Part shown: positions 32,545 to 40,705 of the stretch, piece by piece
Numbering within the stretch: the stretch's first letter is position 1
Layout of the letters: the number at the start of each line of letters is the position of its first letter
Source of the DNA: Actinomyces sp. ZJ308
Lineage (GTDB): Bacteria; Actinomycetota; Actinomycetes; Actinomycetales; Actinomycetaceae
NCBI RefSeq assembly: GCF_011752065.1
Contig: NZ_JAAIJY010000030.1
Span: 1-43,015 of the forward strand
DNA: 43,015 nt
Direction: 5' to 3'
Position numbers and translations under genes: made by a program
Notes under the pieces: generated by a model
What the model was told of the DNA's origin: nothing
Database searches by the model: none
Seen by the model: only the letters and a program-made list of their open reading frames with translations

Positions 32545-33063
32545 GGTCTCACTCCTGATCTTCAATGCTTCAACGCTCAGGCCGGTGCCTGGCGCCAGGT
32601 CTTACCGCCCAGGCGCGGAGCGCTGGGCAACCCGAAAACAATAGCGGACCCTCTGACCGCCTCCCAAGCCGCGAGGGCGTGGGTTCGGGCACATGTGCGG
32701 CTTCTTCGCGGGGTGGGAACCGCATGATCGATCGGTTTCAAACGTGCTGGATCTCACCATATGACGAACGTTTGCCTCAGTCGGGTGCGGTGGTACGCAG
32801 TTTGACCAGCGTGTCAGTGGTTCGGGTGTCCAATTGGCTCTTTGACGCCCAGAACGGGGCGTTGTGAGGGCCGGCCTCTCCGGTGGGAGGAATGTGTTCG
32901 GGCAGGTACTCTGAAACCACATATCAACCCAGAGGCTCGGCCCAGCCGTGAACCAGGCTCGCTGAACGCCAGCACATATGCAGATCATGCAGTGGAACAG
33001 AAGGTGTTCGCAGCGTGAGACGCACGGTGTGGTGGCCGCAGCCAGGACGCAGGGGAGGCGAAG
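32545..33063. other. 519-bp intergenic region rpmB / DAK2 gene
   Basis: No gene is supported here. It contains the rpmB ribosome site (near 32552), an AT-rich spot with minus-strand TATTGT (32643-32638) that could be the rpmB -10, a 7-bp inverted repeat CAAACGT/ACGTTTG (32739-32745 and 32768-32774), a hairpin ACGCCC/GGGCGT (32845-32862), and a -10-like TACTCT (32907-32912) that would give the DAK2 gene a leader of about 145 nt. No tRNA or known riboswitch was recognised. Confidence 0.4.
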
Positions 33064-35025
33064 ATGGCGCAGTCGCAAGGACACCGCCCCGCTACCCCTG
33101 TCTCCGGGACCCACGTGCTGCAGGGGCCCGCAGTGCGGCGCTGGATCGCGCTGGCGGAGATCGTCGCCGATCAGACCCGTGATCTTGTGGATGTCCTCAA
33201 TGTCTTCCCCGTGCCGGACGCCGACACCGGAACCAACGTGCTGCTCACCCTGCGCTCGGCCTCCGACGCGCTCCACCGCCTGGGCCGGGCCGCCGATGCC
33301 GCCCAGGTCGCCCGCGCCGCAGCCGACGGGGCCGTGCGCGGAGCCCGCGGTAACTCGGGGCTCCTGGTCTCTCAGGCACTGGCGGCCTTCGCCGACGTCT
33401 GCGCCGATGCTCCCGACCCCAGCGGCCTGCGCCCCGTCGAGCTCGTGCACGCCTACGAGGCCATGGCGGACACCACCTGGGCCGCTGTCTCCCGCCCGGT
33501 GGCCGGCACCCTGCTGTCGGTCGCCAGGGACGCGGCCACGGCCGCCCGATCCGCCCTGGAGGAGGCGACGGCGAGCTCGCCGGCGACCCTGAGCCTCATC
33601 GCCTCCGCCGCCGCCTTCGGGGCCCAGGAGTCCGTCGTCGAGACCGCGGGTCTCGGGCACGGCCCGGTGGATGCCGGGGGAGCGGCCTTCATGCTGCTGC
33701 TGACCTGCCTGTCGGACACCATTGACGCGGTCCGGGACTCCGGCGGCGGGCCGGATGAGGCCCCGGAGCTGCGCCAGGGGCACGAGGACGCCGACGAGCA
33801 CGCCCCCTACACGGCCGTCGCCCGTCAGATGCTCACCGACCTGGCCGAGGGCGGGGTCCCGCACAGCGTCGGTCCCGAGCCCCTGGGCATGTCCACCGGT
33901 GAGTTCGAGGTCATGTACCTGCTGGAGGCGACCGCGGTCCAGGCCGGTCAGCTGCGCCGTGACCTGGAGCTCGTCGGCGACTCCGTCGGCGTCGTCGGCA
34001 CCCCTGACGCCCTGGGCGTGGGGCTCTACCAGGTCCACGTCCACACCGATACGCCGCGCGCGGCCCTGCCGCATGTGGGCCGTGCCCGACAGATCTGCAT
34101 CCACCACCTCCACCCCACTGCCCTGGTGGCCCCCACCGACGAGCCCCCGTCCCCGTGGGGAGCGCTCGACTCCGACCCCACGGGCCACGTGGTCTCCTTC
34201 GAGCGCCTGGCCGCCCGTCGGGCCGAGCGCAAGGCCAAGTCGGTGCGGATGCACCCCTCCCAGGCGGCCGCGCCCCGTCCCGCACCTGTGGAGAGCCCGC
34301 GTCTGGCCGTGCGCTCGCGGCAGTCCGGCGTCGGTGTCATCGCCTGCACCCGCGCCCCCGGGCTCATCGAGCAGCTCGCCCGCTCCGACGCCGCCGTCGT
34401 CCTCGATCCCGACAGGGAGGGGATCGCCCGCGCCGCCGCGGACCTGGGGTCCTCGCAGGTCATCGTGCTGCCCTGTGACGCCGCCTGCACCGAGGCCGCC
34501 CATGACGCCGCCCGCTTCCTGGCGGCCCGCTCCGCCGTCTCCACCGTCCGAGCCCCGGCCGGAACGCGCAACGCCGGAGCCGCTCGCGAGGCCGCCCGAG
34601 CCGGGATGCAGGCGGGGGCGCCGTCGGAGCGCTACGCGGCCGAGGGCATCCAGCTCCTCGTGTGCGACACCGACGACGAGGCCCGGGTCCTGGCGGCCAC
34701 CGTCGCCCTGGCCGGACGCAGCGAGGAGGCCGAGCTGGCCGAGCTGGCCCGCCGCGCCTGGAGCGCCGCCGCGGGCCTGCGCACCATCGCCCTCAACGGA
34801 GTCCAGGCCGATGCCGATGCCGTGGCTCATGCCGTGGCCTCGGCGCTGCGGCCCTCCGACGAGCTGCTCACCGTCATCACCGGCCGTAACGCCGGCCGCG
34901 ACGTCGGCGCCCTGGCCGCCAGCGCGGCGGTGGGCGCGCGGGGGCACGTGGTCGGTGAGGACGTGGAGGTCGCCGTCCACGCGGGTGGCCAGGAGCACCC
35001 CGACGTCCTCATCGCCATCGAGTAG
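33064..35025 (+). CDS. DAK2 domain protein, FakA/YloV-like kinase
   Basis: 653 residues. The N-terminal DAK2 (dihydroxyacetone kinase L-like) domain has the nucleotide/Mg motif NVFPVPDADTGTN and RGARGNSGLLVSQ; a middle FakA-like domain and a C-terminal domain follow. In Firmicutes FakA phosphorylates fatty acids carried by FakB (DegV) for phospholipid synthesis; no fakB is in the window. ATG 33064 has GGGGAGG 5 nt upstream. The location before recG is widely conserved. Fatty-acid kinase activity is inferred. Confidence 0.8.
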   Translation: MAQSQGHRPATPVSGTHVLQGPAVRRWIALAEIVADQTRDLVDVLNVFPVPDADTGTNVLLTLRSASDALHRLGRAADAAQVARAAADGAVRGARGNSGLLVSQALAAFADVCADAPDPSGLRPVELVHAYEAMADTTWAAVSRPVAGTLLSVARDAATAARSALEEATASSPATLSLIASAAAFGAQESVVETAGLGHGPVDAGGAAFMLLLTCLSDTIDAVRDSGGGPDEAPELRQGHEDADEHAPYTAVARQMLTDLAEGGVPHSVGPEPLGMSTGEFEVMYLLEATAVQAGQLRRDLELVGDSVGVVGTPDALGVGLYQVHVHTDTPRAALPHVGRARQICIHHLHPTALVAPTDEPPSPWGALDSDPTGHVVSFERLAARRAERKAKSVRMHPSQAAAPRPAPVESPRLAVRSRQSGVGVIACTRAPGLIEQLARSDAAVVLDPDREGIARAAADLGSSQVIVLPCDAACTEAAHDAARFLAARSAVSTVRAPAGTRNAGAAREAARAGMQAGAPSERYAAEGIQLLVCDTDDEARVLAATVALAGRSEEAELAELARRAWSAAAGLRTIALNGVQADADAVAHAVASALRPSDELLTVITGRNAGRDVGALAASAAVGARGHVVGEDVEVAVHAGGQEHPDVLIAIE

Positions 35026-35048
35026 CCGTCGGGCAGCGACTCTCGTCA

Positions 35049-35054
35049 TAGGGT
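35049..35054 (+). promoter_or_regulatory. -10 element TAGGGT of recG
   Basis: TAGGGT ends 7 nt before GTG 35062; leaderless spacing decides the recG start over in-frame GTG 35053. Confidence 0.45.
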
Positions 35055-35061
35055 GGAGGCC

Positions 35062-37392
35062 GTGCCCAGCTCGTCCGATCGCTCGACCCGCGCGCCTCGC
35101 CCCGGCAGCGTCGGCCTTCTCGAGCGTCCCGTGACCCGGATCGTGGGCAAGCGCACCGCCGCCCAGCTCGCCAAGCAGGGAGTGGAGACCGGGGCCGACC
35201 TGCTGCGCCTCCTGCCCCGGCGCTACGACACCTGGGGAGACCTGACCGACATGCGCACGCTCGTCAAGGGCGAGCAGGCCACCATCCAGGCCCAGATCGT
35301 GCGCGCCTCCTCCCGCCGCACCCGCTCCGGCCGGGCGCCGGCGCTCATGGAGGCCACGGTCACCGACGGCGTCTCGACCATGGACGTCGTCCAGTTCGGC
35401 GCGGCGGGCCAGATGCGTGCCCGCGCCACCCAGCTGACCCCCGGGACCACCGTCCTCATGAGCGGCAAGGTCGGTCTTCACCGCGGACGCAAGCAGCTGT
35501 CCAACCCGCGCCTGTACGTCCTCGACGATCTCGACGAGGCCGAGCGCGAGGCCCTGCTGGCCCGCCCCATGCCCATCTACCCGGGCACGGAGGCCCTCCC
35601 GTCCTGGTCGGTGGCCAAGGCGGTGCGCACCGTCCTGGACCAGCTGGAGCCGGACGACGTGCCCGACCCCCTGCCCGAGGAGCTGCGGCGCTCAGCCGGC
35701 CTGGTCGACGCCTGCACCGCCTACCGCTGGGTGCATCGGCCCGACGACGCCCACCAGTGGAAGGCCGCCCGAAGCCGGTTGCGTCATGAGGAGGCCCTCA
35801 TCCTCCAGGTGGCCCTGGCGCAGCGCCGAGCCCACCACGAGGCCACCCGCACCGCCGTGGCCTGGCCCGAGCCGGAGGCGACGGGCTCCCTGAGAGCGGA
35901 TCTCGACGCGGCCCTGCCCTACGAGCTCACCGACGGACAGGCACGGGTAGGCCGGGAGATCGCCGCCGACCTGGCCCGCACCGTCCCCATGCAGCGCCTC
36001 CTCCAGGGCGACGTGGGCAGCGGCAAGACCCTGGTGGCCCTGCGCGCCATGCTTCAGGTGGTCGACGGCGGGGGCCAGGCGGCCCTGCTGGCCCCCACCG
36101 AGGTGCTCGCCGCCCAGCACCACTCCTCACTGGAGGCGGTTCTCGGGCCCCTGGCCGGTCTCGGGATGCTCGGCGGTGCCGAGCGCGCCACCCGGGTCCA
36201 CCTGCTGACCGGCTCCACCCCGACCGCCCAGCGGCGTCGGATCCTGGCCGAGTTGGCGGCCGGAGAGCCGGCCATCGTCGTGGGGACCCACGCCCTGCTG
36301 TCGGACACGGTGCAGATCCCCTTCCTCGGTCTGGTCGTCGTCGACGAGCAGCACCGCTTCGGCGTCGCCCAGCGCGACGCCCTGCGCGAGCGCGGCGGTG
36401 TCACCGACCCGGCCACCGGCCGGCGTCACACCCCCCACCTGCTGGTCATGACCGCCACCCCGATCCCGCGCACCATCGCCATGACGGTCTTCGGCGACCT
36501 GGCCACCTCCGTCCTCGATGAGCTGCCCGCCGGGCGCAGCCCCGTTCCCACCCACCTCGTCCCGTGGTCGCGCACCTCCTGGGTCGAGGGCATCTGGCGG
36601 CGCGCCGCCAAGGAGGTCGCCGCCGGCGGACGCGTCTACGTCGTCTGCCCGCGGATCGAGGTTGGTGATGACGAGACCCTGCAGGTGGAGCCGGAGGCCG
36701 TGGCGGCCTCCGACGCCGATACCGACCAGGCCTCTGGCCTGCTCGATCCCGCTGAGAGCGCTCCGCGCCCCGACCGTCCCCTGGCCGCCGTCGAGGAGTG
36801 GAGGCAGCGCCTGGAGGTCGAGCCCGCCTTGGAGGGGATCGGCGTCGGAGTTCTCACCGGACGCATGAGCAGTGAGGACAAGGCCGCCGTCATGGCCGAC
36901 TTCGCCTCCGGAGACGTACCCGTCCTGGTGGCCACCACGGTCATCGAGGTGGGGGTGGATGTGCCCGAGGCCTCCATGATGGTCATCCTGGACGCCGACC
37001 GCTTCGGCCTGTCCCAGCTACACCAGCTGCGCGGACGGGTCGGGCGCGGCAGCCGGGAGTCGGTCTGCGTGGCGGTCACCGGGGTGGAGGTCGGCTCCAC
37101 CGCCTTCCACCGGCTCAAGGCCTTCGCCTCCACCACGGACGGATTCGCCCTGGCCGAGGCTGACCTCGACCTGCGCAGTGAGGGTGACGTCCTAGGAGCC
37201 TCGCAGTCGGGTCGCACCTCGGGCCTGGACCTGCTGCGCGTCACCCGCGATGCCCGGCTCATCGCCACCGCGCGGCGCCAGGCCGAGCAGATCGTGGCCG
37301 CCGACCCGCAGCTGCGCGAGCACCGGGCCCTGGCCGCGGCGATTATCGAGCGCCTCGACGAGGAGTCCCAGGCCTTCCTCGAGCGAGCGTGA
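35062..37392 (+). CDS. recG: ATP-dependent DNA helicase RecG
   Basis: 776 residues. Branch-migrates forks and Holliday junctions. An N-terminal wedge/OB domain (about 25-190) is followed by the helicase core with Walker A GDVGSGKT (316-323), DEQH (428-431), MTATPIPRT (motif III), TTVIEVGVDVPEA and QLRGRVGRG. An insert after VYVVCPRIEV (about 530-575) is acidic and low-complexity. GTG 35062 is supported by a -10 7 nt upstream. It ends 19 bp from convergent rsmD. Confidence 0.95.
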   Translation: MPSSSDRSTRAPRPGSVGLLERPVTRIVGKRTAAQLAKQGVETGADLLRLLPRRYDTWGDLTDMRTLVKGEQATIQAQIVRASSRRTRSGRAPALMEATVTDGVSTMDVVQFGAAGQMRARATQLTPGTTVLMSGKVGLHRGRKQLSNPRLYVLDDLDEAEREALLARPMPIYPGTEALPSWSVAKAVRTVLDQLEPDDVPDPLPEELRRSAGLVDACTAYRWVHRPDDAHQWKAARSRLRHEEALILQVALAQRRAHHEATRTAVAWPEPEATGSLRADLDAALPYELTDGQARVGREIAADLARTVPMQRLLQGDVGSGKTLVALRAMLQVVDGGGQAALLAPTEVLAAQHHSSLEAVLGPLAGLGMLGGAERATRVHLLTGSTPTAQRRRILAELAAGEPAIVVGTHALLSDTVQIPFLGLVVVDEQHRFGVAQRDALRERGGVTDPATGRRHTPHLLVMTATPIPRTIAMTVFGDLATSVLDELPAGRSPVPTHLVPWSRTSWVEGIWRRAAKEVAAGGRVYVVCPRIEVGDDETLQVEPEAVAASDADTDQASGLLDPAESAPRPDRPLAAVEEWRQRLEVEPALEGIGVGVLTGRMSSEDKAAVMADFASGDVPVLVATTVIEVGVDVPEASMMVILDADRFGLSQLHQLRGRVGRGSRESVCVAVTGVEVGSTAFHRLKAFASTTDGFALAEADLDLRSEGDVLGASQSGRTSGLDLLRVTRDARLIATARRQAEQIVAADPQLREHRALAAAIIERLDEESQAFLERA

Positions 37393-37411
37393 CGGACCGG
37401 TTCAGTCCGGT

Positions 37412-37972
37412 TCAGGCCGGCTCGGCGAACCAGATCGTGGTCTCGCCGTACCGCTTGTCCGCGAAACGTCTGAGCCCCGCAGGCCAGGTGGGCTCCGGTG
37501 AGCGCGTGGAGCGCTCGACGACGACGACGGCGCTCGCGGCCAGCCACGGATCCTCGCTGCGGGTCAGGGGGTTGAGCATCGCGGTGAGCTCCTCCTCGCT
37601 CAGGTCGTAGGGCGGGTCGATCAGCACCAGGTCCGCCGGGGCTCCCGCTCCGCCGGCCAGGAACGCGGCCGCCTTCGCCGTCACCGCCGACACCTCGCGC
37701 AGGCCCAGCGCCCGGATGTTGCGCCGGCAGACCTCGGCCGCCGCGCGCGAGGAGTCCACGAGTACGACGTCGCCGGCGCCCCGACTCGCCGCCTCCAGGC
37801 CCAGGGCGCCCGAGCCCGCGCACAGGTCCACCACTCGGGCGCCGTCGAGCACCCCGTAGTGGTCCAGGCGGGCGAAGAGGGCCTCACGCACCCGCTCGGA
37901 GGTGGGGCGCGTCCCGGACCGGGGCACCTCGATCCTGCGCCCGCCCACGGTCCCGGCCACGATCCTCGTCAT
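37412..37972 (-). CDS. rsmD: 16S rRNA (guanine966-N2)-methyltransferase
   Basis: 186 residues. The SAM motif is DLCAGSGALGLEAASRG and the catalytic motif DPPY is at 119-122. N-terminal MTRIVAGTVGGRRI and RPTSERVREALF are characteristic. ATG 37972 lies 6 nt after the minus-strand -10 TATGGT. It normally precedes coaD; here the next gene is the fucose aldolase, so coaD is elsewhere. Confidence 0.93.
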   Translation of the reverse strand: MTRIVAGTVGGRRIEVPRSGTRPTSERVREALFARLDHYGVLDGARVVDLCAGSGALGLEAASRGAGDVVLVDSSRAAAEVCRRNIRALGLREVSAVTAKAAAFLAGGAGAPADLVLIDPPYDLSEEELTAMLNPLTRSEDPWLAASAVVVVERSTRSPEPTWPAGLRRFADKRYGETTIWFAEPA

Positions 37973-37978
37973 GGTCAG

Positions 37979-37984
37979 ACCATA
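37979..37984 (-). promoter_or_regulatory. -10 element TATGGT of rsmD
   Basis: Minus-strand TATGGT (37984-37979) ends 6 nt before ATG 37972; leaderless. Confidence 0.45.
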
Positions 37985-38041
37985 CGCGAGGTCCGGCCTC
38001 CCGGGCCGCCGCCTTGGTCCGTGCCGGCCGTCGCAGGCCCT

Positions 38042-38713
38042 TCATCCTTTCTCGGTCGGCGCGTGCTGGCCGTAGCCGGTGTCCCGGATCTTGCGCGCGA
38101 CCGCCGCGATCTGCTCGTCGGAGAGGATCTTGGGGGTGCCGACGGCGCGCGTGCGCAGGTAGAGCTCGCAGACCCACTCCAGCTCCTGGGCCAGGACGTA
38201 GGTGGAGGCCAGGTCGGGTCCGGCCACCACGGAGCCGTGGTTGCTCATCAGGGCCGCAGTGCGCCCCTCCAGGGCCTTGGCGACATTGGACGCCAGCTCG
38301 GGGGAGCCGTAGATCGCGTAGTCCGCCACCCGCACATCGCTGCCGCCGAACATGCAGATGTAGTAGTGCACGGCCGGAAGCGCGCTCACGCCCTCGAGGC
38401 TGGCCACGGTGGTGGCCGCGTAGGAGTGGGTGTGCACCACCGAGAGCTGACCGGTCGCCCGCAGCGCGGTCAGGTGCAGGTCGAGCTCGCTGGCGGGCTT
38501 GAGAGGGCCCTCGACCTGCTCACCCGTGACGTAGTCGACCACGGCGACCAGGTCGGGCCGCATCTCCTGATAGGGCAGCCCCGAGGGTGTGATGGCGACC
38601 AGGTCCCCCTGCCTGACGGACAGGTTACCGGCGGTGCCGACGACCAGCCCGTCGTCGGCCAGGTGGGAGCAGGCCTCGGTGATCTGCTGGCGGGCGTCGT
38701 GAAGAAGCATCAT
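38042..38713 (-). CDS. fucA: L-fuculose-phosphate aldolase (class II)
   Basis: 223 residues. Cleaves L-fuculose-1-phosphate to DHAP and L-lactaldehyde. Zinc ligands H94, H96 (HTHSYAAT) and H159 (SNHGSVV), catalytic E76 (PASELDLH), and GTAGNLSVR fit class II aldolases. A ribulose-phosphate epimerase/aldolase relative is possible, but divergence from fucI settles it. MM start at 38713, with GAGGAAAGAG upstream. It shares the 204-bp control region with the fucI operon. Confidence 0.88.
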   Translation of the reverse strand: MMLLHDARQQITEACSHLADDGLVVGTAGNLSVRQGDLVAITPSGLPYQEMRPDLVAVVDYVTGEQVEGPLKPASELDLHLTALRATGQLSVVHTHSYAATTVASLEGVSALPAVHYYICMFGGSDVRVADYAIYGSPELASNVAKALEGRTAALMSNHGSVVAGPDLASTYVLAQELEWVCELYLRTRAVGTPKILSDEQIAAVARKIRDTGYGQHAPTEKG

Positions 38714-38784
38714 GAGCTCTTTCCTCGGGACGTACCGCAGCGCGCCCCGTTGCGTCTGAGGTGGTACCGACGAATCGTCTCATG

Positions 38785-38880
38785 TTGGCGCTCCCATGTC
38801 CATGGTCGAGTTCTTTTGTTTTCATGCTTGACACTATCGAGTGGTTGGGGTCATGCTTTGTTTGCGCTCACATTCATGTG
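38785..38880 (+). promoter_or_regulatory. fuc promoter and paired operator-like repeats
   Basis: -35 TTGACA (38828-38833), 18-bp spacer, -10 CATGCT (38852-38857). Two similar elements bracket it: TTGGCGCTC (38785-38793) followed by palindrome CCATGTCCATGG (38794-38805), and TTTGCGCTC (38861-38869) running into palindrome CACATTCATGTG (38869-38880). They are 76 bp apart, about seven helical turns, one upstream and one on the transcript start. TCATGCTT also occurs twice, at 38822-38829 and 38851-38858. A repressor acting by looping is inferred; no regulator gene is in the window. Confidence 0.6.
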
Positions 38881-38917
38881 GGTCCTGGTCATCGTCGCCC
38901 AGTGAAAGGAACCTGTC

Positions 38918-40693
38918 ATGCCCACTGCGTCCTACCCCGCCATCGGAATCCGTCCGCTCATCGACGGTCGTCGTCGCGGCGTGAGGGAGTCCCTCGAGGA
39001 CAAGACCGCTCAGCTGGCCAAGGATGTCGCCGAGCTCATCTCCTCCCACCTGACCTATCCCGACGGCAGCCCGGTGCGCTGCGTCGTCTCCGAGACCGCG
39101 ATCGGCGGAGTGGCCGAGGCCAACCGCTGCAAGGAGCAGTTCCGCACCGAGAACGTGTGCGCCGACCTGACCGTCACCGCCTCCTGGAACTACATCACCG
39201 AGGTCCTCGACCTCGACCCCTCGATCCCGCACGCCATCTGGGGCTTCAACGGCACCGAGCGCCCCGGGGCCGTGACCCTGGCCGCCGCGGCCGCCGCCTA
39301 CAACATGCTGGGCATCCCCTGCTTCGGCATCTACGGTCATGACGTCCAGGACGCCGATGCCTCCGGCCTGACCGACGACGTCGTCGAGAACATCCTGCGC
39401 TACGCCCGCGCCGCCCTCGGCGTGGGCCTCATGAAGGGGCGCAGCTACCTCTCGATCGGGACGGTCTCCATGGGTATCGCGGGCTGCCGCGTCCCTGAGC
39501 AGTTCTTCGTCGACTACCTGGGGATGCGCGCCGAGTACATCGACATGATCGAGATCGACCGCCGTATCGCCAACGGCATCTACGATCACAAGGAGTACGA
39601 GACCGCCCTGGCCTGGGCCCGTGAGCACCTCACCATCGGGGAGAACCGCAACCCCGAGGCCAACCGCTTCACCCAGGAGGAGTACGACGAGCAGTTCGAC
39701 TACTGCATCAAGATGCTCCTCATCGGCCGTGACCTCATGGAGGGCAACCCCGCCCTGGCCGATCTGGGCTTCGTCGAGGAGGCCGACGGGCACGACGCCA
39801 TCGCGGCCGGCTTCCAGGGACAGCGCCAGTGGACGGACTACAAGCCCAACGGCGACATCCTCGAGACCTTCCTCAACACCACCTTCGACTGGAACGGCAA
39901 GCGACCGGAGAAGGTCTTCGCCACGGAGGGCGACGCCGGCAACGCCGTCGCCATGCTCTTCAACTCCGTCCTGACCCACCGCCCCCAGCTCTTCAGTGAC
40001 GTGCGCACCTACTGGAGCCCCGAGGCCGTCGAGCGGGTCACCGGCTACCGGCTTGAGGGCCGGGCGGAGCACGGGTTCATCGACCTGCGCAACTCCGGGG
40101 CGACGACCCTCAACGCCACCGGCCAGGAGAAGGACGCCGAGGGCAACCCGATCATCAAGCACTGGTGGGAGATCACCGAGGCGGACATCAAGGCCGACCT
40201 GGAGGCCTCCACCTTCCACGCGGCCACCCGCGAGTACTTCCCCGGAGGCGGGTTCTCCACCCACTTCACCACCGCCGGCGGCATGCCCGTGACCGCGACC
40301 CGCCTCAACTTCGTGGCCGGGCAGGGGCCGGTCCTCCAGATCTCCGAGGGCTGGACCGTGGAGCTGCCCGACGACGTGCGCGACCAGATCGTCAACCGCA
40401 CCGACCCGACCTGGCCGACGACCTTCTTCGTCCCGCGGCTGACCGGCGAGGGCGCCTTCACCTCCGTCTACGACTGGATGGCCAACTGGGGCGCCAACCA
40501 CACGGCCACGGGCTACGGGCACTTCGGCGCCGACCTCATCACCCTGGCCTCGATGCTGCGCATCCCCGTCTACATGCACAACGTCGAGCGCGAGAGGGTC
40601 CTGCGCCCCAAGGCCTGGGTCCCCTTCGGCACCGCCGAGCCCGAGAGCGCCGACTTCAGGGCCTGCGCCGCCTTCGGGCCCCTCTACCGCTGA
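38918..40693 (+). CDS. fucI: L-fucose isomerase
   Basis: 591 residues, the length of E. coli FucI. Converts L-fucose to L-fuculose with Mn2+. Conserved segments: YPAIGIRPLIDGRRRGVRESLE at the start, TEGDAGNAVAML around the metal-binding acids, and NHTATGYGHFGADL with the metal His. ATG 38918 has GAAAGGA (38904-38910) 7 nt upstream. First gene of fucI-kinase-fucU-fucP; 12 bp to the kinase. Confidence 0.95.
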   Translation: MPTASYPAIGIRPLIDGRRRGVRESLEDKTAQLAKDVAELISSHLTYPDGSPVRCVVSETAIGGVAEANRCKEQFRTENVCADLTVTASWNYITEVLDLDPSIPHAIWGFNGTERPGAVTLAAAAAAYNMLGIPCFGIYGHDVQDADASGLTDDVVENILRYARAALGVGLMKGRSYLSIGTVSMGIAGCRVPEQFFVDYLGMRAEYIDMIEIDRRIANGIYDHKEYETALAWAREHLTIGENRNPEANRFTQEEYDEQFDYCIKMLLIGRDLMEGNPALADLGFVEEADGHDAIAAGFQGQRQWTDYKPNGDILETFLNTTFDWNGKRPEKVFATEGDAGNAVAMLFNSVLTHRPQLFSDVRTYWSPEAVERVTGYRLEGRAEHGFIDLRNSGATTLNATGQEKDAEGNPIIKHWWEITEADIKADLEASTFHAATREYFPGGGFSTHFTTAGGMPVTATRLNFVAGQGPVLQISEGWTVELPDDVRDQIVNRTDPTWPTTFFVPRLTGEGAFTSVYDWMANWGANHTATGYGHFGADLITLASMLRIPVYMHNVERERVLRPKAWVPFGTAEPESADFRACAAFGPLYR

Positions 40694-40705
40694 AGGACCG
40701 CAGCC

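Noticed and set aside
32353-32565. L28 as the zinc-independent stress paralogue
   Set aside because: Both CxxC pairs are present, so it is the zinc-binding form, and no Zur-like box was recognised.
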